Positions 59,801 through 64,000 of a stretch of DNA of 64,000 nucleotides are shown here, one piece after another. Every line of letters starts with the position of its first letter. Positions within the stretch are counted from its first letter, which is position 1. The notes below the pieces were generated by a model that did not search any database, had not been told where the DNA came from, and saw only the letters and a list, made by a program, of their open reading frames with translations. The position numbers and the translations under genes were made by a program. Source of the stretch: Euglena gracilis (Eukaryota; Euglenida; Euglenophyceae; Euglenales); contig CP154956.1 of the NCBI GenBank assembly GCA_039621445.1, positions 53,677,143 through 53,741,142 on the forward strand, in the 5' to 3' direction.

Positions 59801-62800
59801 GCGAAAAATTGACCCCCCAGGCGGTAGGTGGCCGGACCTCTCCATTTCCGGCCCACAGGAGGGGGGGTTTCAACCGCGGCAGCCCTTCTCCACCCCACCC
59901 CACGACCCCTGCATGCCATTCCGTGACGCCTGTCACAGGAAAGCGCCTGCAGCGGCCCCAGCCAGCCCTGGGCCCTCGTCAAGTGTTGCCGCCGCCGCCC
60001 CAGCGAAGGCATGCGTGTGTGGGATGGGGAGCGGGGTGGCGGTTTGGGTTGGGGCAGCTCGGCAAGCAGGGAGGCTCAGGCGCAGCCTCACCGGCCCACC
60101 CCCTCTAGTCTGCTTGACGCCTGGTGTCGCTCTTCCCTCAGCCCCCGGCCCCCGCGCCGGCCAGCAAGGAGCCAGTGGGTGCCGCCCCTCCGGCCGCCAG
60201 CGCTGCCGCAGCGGCCAAGCCGACCCCAAGCGCCGCTGCCCCACCGTATGCCCCGCCCCCTTTTCTCTGCCTATGCCTCACCCCCACGCTTTCCATTCCC
60301 CTCGCAGTGGCCAATGGGGATGGACCGTCATGGGCCAATTCATAGTACCACTGCACTGGAGGTCGCAAGCTGGGGAGATGTTATGGAAATTCATGTGCCA
60401 CACAGCGCCGGCTGTCTTTCGCCGGAGGGGGGGGGGAGGTAACCTACCCATGCACAGACACAGGCTTGGGTGGGGGAGGACTTATGTGTGGGCCCAGTCA
60501 GGTTGGTGTGGTGGGTGGTGGAGGGGAGATCCGCCGTCCCCATGAATGCCGGGGGTTGCCGCACACTACTCTTCTCCGGGGCTGGCATGGGGGAGTGGGA
60601 GTGGGCCGGGGAGAGGTCTGTGTGTCAGCAGCGCCGCTCATGCACTGATTGTCGCCAATGGATCCTCCTGGTGCTGAGGACTCTTCAGGATGCAGTTGAT
60701 GGCAAATGGTTAATATTCGATCAACTCTGTGGGTTGAGGTCATACCGTGGATGGATGGAAAGGGAACGCCAGATGCAGTTTGTCGGGGTGTGAAGCCGCA
60801 ATGCCATCTGCGATCCCCTGGCCCCTTGCAAGGTTCAGCCAGGAGCGAAAAATTGACCCCCCAGGCGGTAGGTGGCCGGACCTCTCCATTTCCGGCCCAC
60901 AGGGGGGGTTTCAACCGCGGCAGCCCGTCTCCACCCCACCCCACGACCCCTGCATGCCATTCCTGCCTTCCCGATGCGCGGTCTCCCCACCCGTGGCGCC
61001 TGTCACAGGAAAGCGCCCGCAGCGGCCCCAGCCAGCCCTGGGCCCTCGCCAAGTGTTGCCGCCGCCGCCCCAGCGAAGGCATGCGTGTGTGGGATGGGGA
61101 GCGGGGTGGCGGTTTGGGTTGGGGCAGCTCGGCAAGCAGGGAGGCTCAGGCGCAGCCTCACCGGCCCACCCCCTCTAGTCTGCTTGACGCCTGGTGTCGC
61201 TCTTCCCTCAGCCCCCGGCCCCCGCGCCGGCCAGCAAGGAGCCAGTGGGTGCCGCCCCTCCGGCCGCCAGCGCTGCCGCAGCGGCCAAGCCGACCCCAAG
61301 CGCCGCTGCCCCACCGTATGCCCCGCCCCCTTTTCTCTGCCTATGCCTCACCCCCACGCTTTCCATTCCCCTCGCAGTGGCCAATGGGGATGGACCGTCA
61401 TGGGCCAATTCATAGATCCACTGCACTGGAGGTCGCAAGCTGGGGAGATGTTATGGAAATTCATGTGCCACACAGCGCCGGCTGTCTTTCGCCGGAGGGG
61501 GGGGGAGGTAACCTACCCATGCACAGACACAGGCTTGGGTGGGGGAGGACTTATGTGTGGGCCCAGTCAGGTTGGTGTGGTGGGTGGTGGAGGGGAGATC
61601 CGCCGTCCCCATGAATGCCGGGGGTTGCCGCACACTACTCTTCTCCGGGGCTGGCATGGGGGAGTGGGAGTGGGCCGGGGAGAGGTCTGTGTGTCAGCAG
61701 CGCCGCTCATGCACTGATTGTCGCCAATGGATCCTCCTGGTGCTGAGGACTCTTCAGGATGCAGTTGATGGCAAATGGTTAATATTCGATCAACTCTGTG
61801 GGTTGAGGTCATACCGTGGATGGATGGAAAGGGAACGCCAGATGCAGTTTGTCGGGGTGTGAAGCCGCAATGCCATCTGCGATCCCCTGGCCCCTTGCAA
61901 GGTTCAGCCAGGAGCGAAAAATTGACCCCCCCGGCGTGAGGTAGCCGGACCTCTCCATTTCCGGCCCACAGGGGGGGTTTCAACCGCGGCAGCCCTTCTC
62001 CACCCCACCCCACGACCCCTGCATGCCATTCCTGCCTTCCCGATGCGCGGTCTCCCCGCCCGTGGCGCCTGTCACAGGAAAGCGCCCGCAGCGGCCCCAG
62101 CCAGCCCTGGGCCCTCGCCAAGTGTTGCCGCCGCCGCCCCAGCGAAGGCATGCGTGTGTGGGATGGGGAGCGGGGTGGCGGTTTGGGTTGGGGCAGCTCG
62201 GCAAGCAGGGAGGCTCAGGCGCAGCCTCACCGGCCCACCCCCTCTAGTCTGCTTGACGCCTGGTGTCGCTCTTCCCTCAGCCCCCGGCCCCCGCGCCGGC
62301 CAGCAAGGAGCCAGTGGGTGCCGCCCCTCCGGCCGCCAGCGCTGCCGCAGCGGCCAAGCCGACCCCAAGCGCCGCTGCCCCACCGTATACCCCGCCCCCT
62401 GTTCTCTGCCTATGCCTCACCCCCACGCTTTCCATTCCCCTCGCAGTGGCCAATGGGGATGGACCGTCATGGGCCAATTCATAGTACCACTGCACTGGAG
62501 GTCGCAAGCTGGGGAGATGTTATGGAAATTCATGTGCCACACAGCGCCGGCTGTCTTTCGCCGGAGGGGGGGGGAGGTAACCTACCCATGCACAGACACA
62601 GGCTTGGGTGGGGGAGGACTTATGTGTGGGCCCAGTCAGGTTGGTGTGGTGGGTGGTGGAGGGGAGATCCGCCGTCCCCATGAATGCCGGGGGTTGCCGC
62701 ACACTACTCTTCTCCGGGGCTGGCATGGGGGAGTGGGAGTGGGCCGGGGAGAGAGGTCTGTGTGTCAGCAGCGCCGCTCATGCACTGATTGTCGCCAATG

Positions 62801-64000
62801 GATCCTCCTGGTGCTGAGGACTCTTCAGGATGCAGTTGATGGCAAATGGTTAATATTCGATCAACTCTGTGGGTTGAGGTCATACCGTGGATGGATGGAA
62901 AGGGAACGCCAGATGCAGTTTGTCGGGGTGTGAAGCCGCAATGCCATCTGCGATCCCCTGGCCCCTTGCAAGGTTCAGCCAGGAGCGAAAAATTGACCCC
63001 CCAGGCGGTAGGTGGCCGGACCTCTCCATTTCCGGCCCACAGGGGGGGTTTCAACCGCGGCAGCCCTTCTCCACCCCACCCCACGACCCCTGCATGCCAT
63101 TCCTGCCTTCCCGATGCGCGGTCTCCCCACCCGTGACGCCTGTCACAGGAAAGCGCCCGCAGCGGCCCCAGCCAGCCCTGGGCCCTCGCCAAGTGTTGCC
63201 GCCGCCGCCCCAGCGAAGGCATGCGTGTGTGGGATGGGGAGCGGGGTGGCGGTTTGGGTTGGGGCAGCTCGGCAAGCAGGGAGCCTCAGGCGCAGCCTCA
63301 CCGGCCCACCCCCTCTAGCCTGCTTGACGCCTGGTGTCGCTCTTCCCTCAGCCCCCGGCCCCCGCGCCGGCCAGCAAGGAGCCAGTGGGTGCCGCCCCTC
63401 CGGCCGCCAGCGCTGCCGCAGCGGCCAAGCCGACCCCAAGCGCCGCTGCCCCACCGTATACCCCGCCCCCTTTTCTCTGCCTATGCCTCACCCCCACGCT
63501 TTCCATTCCCCTCGCAGTGGCCAATGGGGATGGACCGTCATTGGCCAATTCATAGTGTCACTGCACTGGAGGTCGCAAGCTGGGGAGATGTTATGGAAAT
63601 TCATGTGCCACACAGCGCCGGCTGTCTTTCGCCGGAGGGGGGAGGTAACCTACCCATGCACAGACACAGGCTTGGGTGGGGGAGGACTTATGTGTGGGCC
63701 CAGTCAGGTTGGTGTGGTGGGTGGTGGAGGGGAGATCCGCCGTCCCCATGAATGCCGGGGGTTGCCGCACACTACTCTTCTCCGGGGCTGGCATGGGGGA
63801 GTGGGAGTGGGCCGGGGAGAGGTCTGTGTGTCAGCAGCGCCGCTCATGCACTGATTGTCGCCAATGGATCCTCCTGGTGCTGAGGACTCTTCAGGATGCA
63901 GTTGATGGCAAATGGTTAATATTCGATCAACTCTGTGGGTTGAGGTCATACCGTGGATGGATGGAAAGGGAACGCCAGATGCAGTTTGTCGGGGTGTGAA
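24955..64000 (+). CDS. Predicted large multi-exon gene for a modular coiled-coil/Pro-Ala-rich protein (3' end outside window)
   Basis: A start exon, Pro/Ala-rich exons, a family of duplicated coiled-coil exons and a tandem A+B exon array all lie on the plus strand and mostly join in frame. Exon positions are given separately. The predicted product begins MTEAKTARK, continues with a Pro/Ala-rich linker, then repeats a helical module of type DIDVEAVKARLVEDLEELKR followed by a PAQPEPVKTAPK linker. It continues into Ala/Pro-rich cassettes. The exons are GC-rich with GC-rich third positions, unlike the introns, which hold transposons and microsatellites. I do not recognise the family; a structural or scaffold role is only a guess. 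Splice sites were chosen by eye (AG acceptors, GTGNGN, GTGCGG, GTTGNN or GTATGC donors) and no transcript evidence is available. Parts of the array may be dead copies. Confidence 0.5.
25032..25169 (+). CDS. Exon 2: Pro/Ala-rich linker, 46 codons
   Basis: This exon is exactly 138 nt, phase 0 to 0. It reads PIPPAGDLPRASVQ, then TPRVPAPQPRARVDLEAAPT, then RPAAAAATTPAK. The donor is AAG/GTGGGC. The following intron is 77 bp and not a multiple of three, so it must be removed to keep the frame. An alternative acceptor at CGTGCAG (25,073) would give a 96-nt exon, also in phase. Confidence 0.6.
25247..25387 (+). CDS. Exon 3: founding coiled-coil exon, 47 codons
   Basis: The acceptor is GTCACACAG and the exon has 141 nt, phase 0 to 0. 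It reads PVPAVPRGGQGLS, then MEGVMARLTAELEELRQRQL and AVDARILAQFPARR, with donor GTGTGT. The segment ARLTAELEELRQRQLAV aligns with ARLVEDLEELKRRQAVV in the downstream repeated exons, so this is a diverged member of the same exon family. Leu and Ala fall at heptad-like spacing, consistent with a short coiled coil. Confidence 0.6.
25388..26134. other. Intronic, no exon seen
   Basis: This follows exon 3 and contains the poly-C tract listed next. The duplicated phrase CTCCCACATGTGATATTGACAC / CTCCACATGTGATATGACAC lies immediately on both sides of that tract. Confidence 0.5.
25745..25808. repeat. Uninterrupted 64-nt poly-C tract
   Basis: There are 64 consecutive C residues. An almost repeated phrase (CACATGTGATATNGACAC) occurs on each side, so the tract sits between two short direct repeats. 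Confidence 0.9.
26135..26819. mobile_element. Inverted-repeat element with subterminal GTGCACCGCG arrays, 685 bp
   Basis: The 27-bp terminal inverted repeats match at 26 positions. The left begins GGGGATGCTTCCGCACCACG and the right ends CGGTGCGGAAGCATCCCC. Subterminal arrays of CACCGCGTG lie at 26,142-26,230 and 26,748-26,812. The interior (26,405-26,650) is a tandem AAAAGTGGCC-type repeat. No convincing target-site duplication was found and the ends are not CAGG, so this is a different family from its neighbours. Confidence 0.75.
27112..27248 (+). pseudogene. Coiled-coil exon copy 1, frameshifted
   Basis: It has the same acceptor context (GGCGTGCCGCAG) and donor (CCCAAG/GTGCGG) as the intact copies. 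It starts EARDIDVEAVKARLAEDLEE but is 137 nt. Small indels after the LEEL codons (+1, +1, -2, -1 relative to the consensus) destroy the second half of the reading frame. It would have to be skipped in a functional transcript. Confidence 0.65.
27365..28440. repeat. Tandem duplication, about 0.5-kb unit
   Basis: 27,365-27,853 and 27,873-28,440 share, in order, CCTCACTTTTTCTTTGGAAA, TGTGGGTTGT, CCGGTTTGCGGGGAATAATG, CACCAAAAACACA and GGAAACAGCTGAAAGGAGCA with AGAAGGGCAGTAAAGGTCC. Each copy has a short basic open frame ending at a possible donor (TAAAG/GTCC), for example SRQRRSSPKNEKTRL. I cannot support it as an exon. Confidence 0.6.
28512..28777. mobile_element. hAT-like element, 266 bp, 8-bp imperfect TSD
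   Basis: The ends are CAGGCTTTTTTTTTCGG and GGTAAAAAAAAGCCTG, flanked by GTTTCCAC (28,504-28,511) and GTTTCGAC (28,778-28,785), a 7/8 match. The interior carries GGCAGGCACCCCATAGCACC at 28,566 and a relative at 28,731, a motif also found at the borders of the inverted segment near 40.16 and 44.08 kb. Confidence 0.75.
28778..30522. other. Intronic, no exon seen
   Basis: Loose tandem GTGTTCACCAAA repeats lie at 29,718-29,812. C-tracts lie at about 30,170 and 30,410. A near-palindrome CCCCGGGAGAGG...AATACCCCCGGGGTATT lies at 30,410-30,465. Confidence 0.45.
30523..34262. repeat. Cluster of a palindromic TGCGCAAATGCGCA motif
   Basis: About ten copies of a motif close to GGTCGGTGTGCGCAAATGCG followed by CACATCGACC lie near 30,523, 31,133, 31,257, 31,290 (inverted), 31,504, 31,733, 32,325, 32,877-32,962 (three, alternating orientation), 33,098, 34,120 and 34,230. 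Spacing is irregular and intervening sequence is mostly unrelated. Within it, 30,523-30,770 and 32,322-32,575 are a diverged direct duplication. Confidence 0.7.
33415..33850. repeat. TTTTTGCGCA minisatellite
   Basis: There are dozens of copies of TTTTTNGCGCA with interspersed GCATTTTTTC. It shares the GCGCA word with the surrounding palindromic motif cluster. Confidence 0.85.
34263..34957. other. Intronic
   Basis: 34,756-34,880 resembles the interior of the 13,028-13,597 element (GGGGTCTATCAAGT...TTTTTGCCAGTGTCTA...GAGGGTCCTTCAGCAAAA), so it is probably a truncated relative. No exon is seen before the acceptor at 34,957. Confidence 0.45.
34958..35095 (+). CDS. Coiled-coil exon copy 2 (intact)
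   Basis: The exon is 138 nt, phase 0 to 0, with acceptor GTGCCGCAG and donor GTGCGG. The first residues are EVRDIDVEAVKARLVEDLEE and the tail PAQPEPVKTTPK. It differs from the consensus at two residues (V for A at position 2, T for A near the end). Confidence 0.6.
35567..35604. repeat. (CA)19 microsatellite
   Basis: An uninterrupted run of 19 CA dinucleotides. Confidence 0.95.
35605..36430. other. Intronic, no exon seen
   Basis: G/C-tract palindromes such as GGAGGGGGTCCGGACCCTCCCC (in part) lie at 35,780-35,815 and 36,000-36,110. No supported coding segment. Confidence 0.45.
36440..36505. repeat. GGGGTCGACCCC palindromic cluster, first
   Basis: GTCGAC cores are flanked by G-tracts on the left and C-tracts on the right, twice within 65 bp. 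A second cluster lies at 36,935-37,045, so the two enclose coiled-coil exon copy 3. Confidence 0.7.
36750..36887 (+). CDS. Coiled-coil exon copy 3 (intact, consensus)
   Basis: The exon is 138 nt, phase 0 to 0. It reads EARDIDVEAVKARLVEDLEE, LKRRQAVVQASVSL and PAQPEPVKTAPK, with donor GTGCGG. Its upstream 90 bp (CTTCCCTCGCCGCCGTCCGT...) is shared with most other copies, so duplication included flanking intron. Confidence 0.62.
36935..37045. repeat. GGGGTCGACC palindromic cluster, second
   Basis: GGGGGGTCGACCACCCCCC occurs twice around CACCCCCTGCATGGTGGGTG. Any fold would be dominated by G/C tracts. Confidence 0.7.
37046..39000. other. Intronic, no exon supported
   Basis: Mostly unique sequence with open frames lacking motifs. 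Short direct repeats such as ACTTTGACTTTGACTT lie near 38,810. No acceptor/donor pair around a GC-rich coding segment was found. Confidence 0.4.
39010..39205. repeat. Inverted-repeat element with CTTAAGAAGT ends
   Basis: The left is CTTAAGAAGTTCCAGGAGGG and the right CCCCCTGTGACTTCTTAAG, followed by a C-tract. The interior holds GGTTAAGGTTAGGGGTT and inverted TTAACTTTAGGCCTAAC repeats. No clear target-site duplication. Confidence 0.5.
39418..39555 (+). CDS. Coiled-coil exon copy 4 (intact, consensus)
   Basis: The exon is 138 nt, phase 0 to 0, identical in protein sequence to copy 3. The donor is GTTGTG rather than GTGCGG. Upstream intron from 39,262 (GATGCTCCAGTTCAGCAAAT) is shared with copies 6 and 7. 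Confidence 0.62.
39744..40186. repeat. Inverted intron segment, left copy
   Basis: This segment is the reverse complement of 44,070-44,504, while the sequences outside both copies stay in the same orientation. Landmarks are AATGCCAGTGATCGCCATCC at the left border, GAGGGCCTTTAAACACCTCA in the middle and GTGCTATGGGGTGCCTGCC at the right. Confidence 0.85.
40318..40386 (+). CDS. Coiled-coil exon copy 5 (truncated, 23 codons)
   Basis: It starts like the others (EARDIDVEAVKARLVEDLED) but after LEE the sequence changes to GTCTCTTCCCC. That sequence matches intron following copy 6 (42,316 onward, CTCTTCCCCTAGTCTATGGG). A deletion therefore joined the middle of the exon to downstream intron. By chance the remaining 69 nt keep phase 0 to 0 if GTCTCT serves as donor; whether it is spliced is unknown. 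Confidence 0.45.
40617..40899. mobile_element. hAT-like element, 283 bp, 8-bp imperfect TSD
   Basis: It starts CAGGGCTTTTTTTTGGGTCT and ends TGGTCTTAAATAAAACCCCTG (shown here one base over its last 20). The flanks are ATCGGATT (40,609-40,616) and ATCGGTTT (40,900-40,907), a 7/8 match. The right end matches the element at 23,813-24,043. An internal hairpin, AAAAGTGCTATTTTTAGCACTTTT, lies near 40,750. Confidence 0.75.
40994..41088. repeat. Two tandem 47-bp copies
   Basis: GAAGTCCAAAGGNCCTGGCT followed by TTTTACACGCGGCG and AAGCGCCGAA occurs twice in direct succession. Confidence 0.85.
41089..42073. other. Intronic, with duplicated blocks
   Basis: 41,485-41,610 is repeated at 42,498-42,625 (AAACCAAATTGGTNGTTTTGGGC, AACGTCCGAAGATGGCCCC; each shown in part). 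41,690-42,010 is repeated at 43,350-43,680 (CACTCGGCTGAGGCNTTTCC, then CAATGACTGAATGACNGACA). Confidence 0.6.
42074..42211 (+). CDS. Coiled-coil exon copy 6 (intact, consensus)
   Basis: The exon is 138 nt, phase 0 to 0, with protein sequence as in copy 3 and donor GTTGCA. Confidence 0.62.
42950..43350. repeat. Three units of the GAGCGTTTTT dispersed repeat
   Basis: Three roughly 150-bp units carry GCCGAAAAGGAGCGTTTTTC and AAACGATGNTTTTTGGG blocks, the same module as at 10.7-16.1 kb but inside the gene's intron. Confidence 0.7.
43749..43886 (+). CDS. Coiled-coil exon copy 7 (intact)
   Basis: The exon is 138 nt, phase 0 to 0. It differs from the consensus by R13Q (VKAQLVEDLEE). The donor is GTGTGG. 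Confidence 0.62.
44070..44504. repeat. Inverted intron segment, right copy
   Basis: Reverse complement of 39,744-40,186. The left border carries GGGCAGGCACCCCATAGCAC and the right border GCGATCACTGGCATTTGGGG. A diverged third relative (GCAATGCCAGAAATCATTTA...AGAGTTGGCT) lies at about 46,015-46,060. Confidence 0.85.
44613..44750 (+). CDS. Coiled-coil exon copy 8 (intact frame, altered helix)
   Basis: The exon is 138 nt, phase 0 to 0, reading EAWDIDVEAVKARLAEDPEE then LKRRQAVVQASVSL. R3 is Trp, and the Leu of EDLEE is Pro, which should weaken the helix. The donor is GTTGTG. Confidence 0.58.
44790..44962. repeat. Compound AAG/AAT/ATG/AT microsatellite
   Basis: (AAG)n passes into (ATA)n, then (ATG)n and finally (TA)n with ACATA interruptions. 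It creates His-, Ile- or Met-rich open frames on both strands that are not genes. Confidence 0.95.
44963..45421. other. Intronic
   Basis: No transposon ends or supported exon were found before the acceptor TTCCGTCGCAG at 45,421. Confidence 0.4.
45422..45529 (+). CDS. Pro/Ala/Ser-rich linker exon, 36 codons
   Basis: The acceptor is CCGTCGCAG and the exon has 108 nt, phase 0 to 0. It reads VAPLPSTAPANVSAPPSLSL then GLGAGGASPAAQPDAP. The donor GTGTGT is the same hexamer as after exon 3. It is GC-rich in an otherwise mixed region. Confidence 0.5.
45530..46979. other. Intronic, transposon debris
   Basis: 46,185-46,262 resembles the 13,028-13,597 element (GGGGTCTTGCTGGTCC...CCAGCAAAATGGCTA...TTTTTAAGGAAAAGCCT). 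G/C tracts lie at 46,600-46,645 and 46,770-46,820. No other exon is supported. Confidence 0.45.
46980..47092 (+). CDS. Pro/Thr/Ser/Lys-rich linker exon, phase 0 to 2
   Basis: The acceptor is GGTCTCCCCTCAG and the donor GG/GTGTGC; length 113 nt. It reads PTPKGSATSVGPPSKATPTV then LKDSAGVTKADTKPVPR plus two bases. It ends in phase 2, the phase that array exon A accepts and array exon B does not. Confidence 0.5.
47093..49099. other. Intronic, no exon supported
   Basis: A short (CA)n with CACACA interruptions lies at 47,578-47,660. Open frames have no recognisable motif. An exon ending in phase 0 would be needed here if the first array exon B (49,186) is used, but I could not find one. Confidence 0.4.
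49186..49289 (+). CDS. Array exon B, orphan copy without exon A
   Basis: The acceptor is CTCTCCCCTCAG and the donor GTATGC; 104 nt, phase 0 to 2. It reads PPAPAPASKEPVGAAPPAAS then AAAAAKPTPSAAAP plus CC. The preceding supported exon (46,980) ends in phase 2, so joining them would break the frame. It may be skipped. Confidence 0.4.
49921..50417. mobile_element. Array-borne hAT-like element, copy 1, 497 bp
   Basis: It begins CAGGGGGGGGTTGGGGGAAA and ends ATTATCCCCCCCCCTG, flanked by ACCTCT on both sides (49,915-49,920 and 50,418-50,423). Units without the element read GGACCTCTCCATTTCC at this point, the empty site. Subterminal CCGCAATTTT arrays occur at both ends. The sequence right of it has lost about 0.7 kb of the unit, including exons A and B. 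Confidence 0.88.
50758..51266. mobile_element. Array-borne hAT-like element, copy 2, 509 bp
   Basis: Same ends and same ACCTCT flanks (50,752-50,757 and 51,267-51,272) as copy 1, and nearly identical inside. The second copy arose by duplication of the unit, not by a second insertion, because the position is the same. Confidence 0.88.
51396..51705 (+). CDS. Array exons A (51,396-51,474) and B (51,602-51,705), intact
   Basis: Exon A follows GTGTCGCAG and has 79 nt. One base completes a codon begun in the previous exon, then KAPAAAPASPGPSPSVAAAA and further Ala lead to APAKAC before donor GTGTGT; AAG/GCATGC is a possible GC donor six bases earlier, also phase 0. The A-B intron is 127 bp. Exon B is 104 nt ending at GTATGC. 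A enters at phase 2 and leaves at 0; B enters at 0 and leaves at 2, so cassettes chain in frame. Confidence 0.5.
52457..52774 (+). pseudogene. Array exons A (52,457-52,541) and B (52,671-52,774); B acceptor lost
   Basis: Exon A is intact (acceptor GTCGTAG) with two extra Ala codons. Upstream of exon B the acceptor reads CCCCTCGG instead of CCCCTCAG, so the AG is gone. The next AG lies 23 nt into the exon and would change the frame. Confidence 0.6.
53529..53915 (+). pseudogene. Array exons A (53,529-53,615) and B (from 53,743), both broken
   Basis: Exon A has two extra nucleotides in the Ala tract (GCCGCGCCGCTGCAG) and loses frame. Exon B starts normally but, after GCGCTGCCGCAGCGG, switches to AGTGGGCGGGGAAAGG, a run of 35 T (53,833-53,867) and then CGCCCCCTTTTCTC. 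This replaces the last third of the exon and its donor. Confidence 0.7.
53833..53867. repeat. 35-nt poly-T inside an array unit
   Basis: It is present in only one of the array units. The 18 bases before it resemble GAGTGGGCCGGGGAAAGGTC found about 0.3-0.4 kb further along each unit. Confidence 0.9.
54613..54927 (+). pseudogene. Array exons A (54,613-54,697) intact and B (54,825-54,927) frameshifted
   Basis: Exon B is 103 nt. Near its start CCCCCGACCCCGCG replaces CCCCCGGCCCCCGCG, a one-base loss that shifts the rest of the frame. Splice sites look normal. Confidence 0.6.
55688..55994 (+). CDS. Array exons A (55,688-55,763) and B (55,891-55,994), intact
   Basis: This is the first of the nearly identical late units. 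Exon A is 76 nt (one Ala fewer than at 51,396) with acceptor CTGTCACAG. Exon B is 104 nt with acceptor CTCTTCCCTCAG. Confidence 0.5.
56757..57063 (+). CDS. Array exons A (56,757-56,832) and B (56,960-57,063), intact
   Basis: As in the preceding unit, with one Ala to Val change in exon B (GCCAGCGTTGCC). Confidence 0.5.
57825..58131 (+). CDS. Array exons A (57,825-57,900) and B (58,028-58,131), intact
   Basis: Exons match the unit at 55,688. Downstream in the presumed intron, an extra AG (GGGGAGAGATG) shifts the long open frame seen in other units, which argues against that frame being coding. Confidence 0.5.
58896..59202 (+). CDS. Array exons A (58,896-58,971) and B (59,099-59,202), intact
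   Basis: Carries the same Ala to Val variant in exon B as the unit at 56,757, suggesting duplication or conversion of alternate units. Confidence 0.5.
59939..60245 (+). CDS. Array exons A (59,939-60,014) and B (60,142-60,245), intact; short acceptor region
   Basis: About 29 nt upstream of exon A, including the pyrimidine-rich TCTCCCCACC, are missing compared with other units. The AG is kept but the acceptor may be weaker. Confidence 0.45.
61009..61315 (+). CDS. Array exons A (61,009-61,084) and B (61,212-61,315), intact
   Basis: Exons and splice sites match the unit at 55,688. Confidence 0.5.
62078..62384 (+). CDS. Array exons A (62,078-62,153) and B (62,281-62,384), intact
   Basis: Exons match the unit at 55,688. 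The donor after B is GTATAC instead of GTATGC. Confidence 0.5.
63149..63455 (+). CDS. Array exons A (63,149-63,224) and B (63,352-63,455), intact; last in window
   Basis: Exons match; the donor after B is GTATAC, shared with the preceding unit. The array continues beyond the window edge, so the gene's 3' end is not visible. Confidence 0.5.

Larger units (their letters stand above)
49100..64000. repeat. Tandem array of about 1.07-kb units (continues past the window)
   Basis: Using GTGG.TGGATGGAAAGGGAAC as anchor, copies start at 49,782, 50,619, 52,195, 53,267, 54,351, 55,426, 56,495, 57,563, 58,634, 59,703, 60,747, 61,816, 62,887 and 63,953, giving periods of 1,044-1,084 bp in the regular part. 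The first unit starts abruptly at about 49,107 inside the A-B intron, so it lacks exon A. Units from 55.4 kb on are nearly identical; earlier ones differ more. Long open frames (up to 329 codons) running through whole units arise from the low stop density of the repeat. Confidence 0.95.

Noticed and set aside
56620-63999. Long plus-strand frames of 200-329 codons running through whole array units
   Set aside because: They cross the proposed introns, exist in several frames at once and are broken by small indels in some units (for example the extra AG near 58,262). They reflect low stop density in a G/C-rich repeat.

Overview
This window is nuclear DNA from a eukaryote with a large, repeat-rich genome. 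A protist or alga is the likeliest source, but I cannot name the organism. The evidence is GT-AG introns, short GC-rich exons separated by long introns, non-LTR-flanked retroelement debris, many non-autonomous DNA transposons with target-site duplications (TSDs), long microsatellites, and very frequent G or C homopolymers. There are no prokaryotic-style gene runs. Most long open frames are repeats or homopolymer artefacts.

Region 1 (1-24,950) is almost gene-free. It holds an RNase H remnant (12-236), a 47-bp minisatellite (1,145-1,690), a broken retrotransposon pol in which reverse transcriptase is joined directly to an integrase end (1,763-2,490, minus), a frameshifted tyrosine-recombinase-like pseudogene (5,850-6,977) and one tRNA-Met(CAT) (8,343-8,414, minus). 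From 10.7 to 16.4 kb lies a dense nest of one diverged repeat family, itself interrupted by two well-defined transposons. An ATGT/ATGC microsatellite lies at 18.9-19.3 kb. Transposons with CAGG...CCTG ends occupy much of 22.0-24.9 kb.

Region 2 (24,955-64,000) appears to carry one large plus-strand gene, open at the right edge of the window. It starts with ATG at 24,955. A 9-codon exon is followed after a 50-bp intron by a Pro/Ala-rich 138-nt exon, and after a 77-bp intron by a 141-nt exon with a short coiled coil. That coiled-coil exon has been duplicated many times downstream. Six intact 138-nt copies, one 69-nt truncated copy and one frameshifted copy lie between 27.1 and 44.75 kb, mostly at exon phase 0-0. 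Two further Pro/Ala/Ser-rich exons follow (45,422 and 46,980).

From about 49.1 kb to the window end there is a tandem array of roughly 1.07-kb units. Each unit holds two Pro/Ala-rich exons, A (phase 2 to 0) and B (phase 0 to 2). The phases are complementary, so any number of intact A+B cassettes would add about 60-63 residues each in frame. Three adjacent units (52.3-54.9 kb) are damaged, one of them by a 35-nt poly-T. The predicted product is a modular protein of repeated coiled-coil segments joined by Pro/Ala-rich linkers. I do not recognise its family or function.

The introns are full of mobile DNA. At least seven short elements with CAGG...CCTG inverted ends and 6-8-bp TSDs (hAT-like) can be delimited. 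One ends 50 bp upstream of the start codon, and another has been duplicated inside the array. Two duplicated intron copies (39.7-40.2 and 44.1-44.5 kb) differ by a clean inversion of about 435 bp. A cluster of a palindromic motif with core TGCGCAAATGCGCA spans 30.5-34.3 kb.
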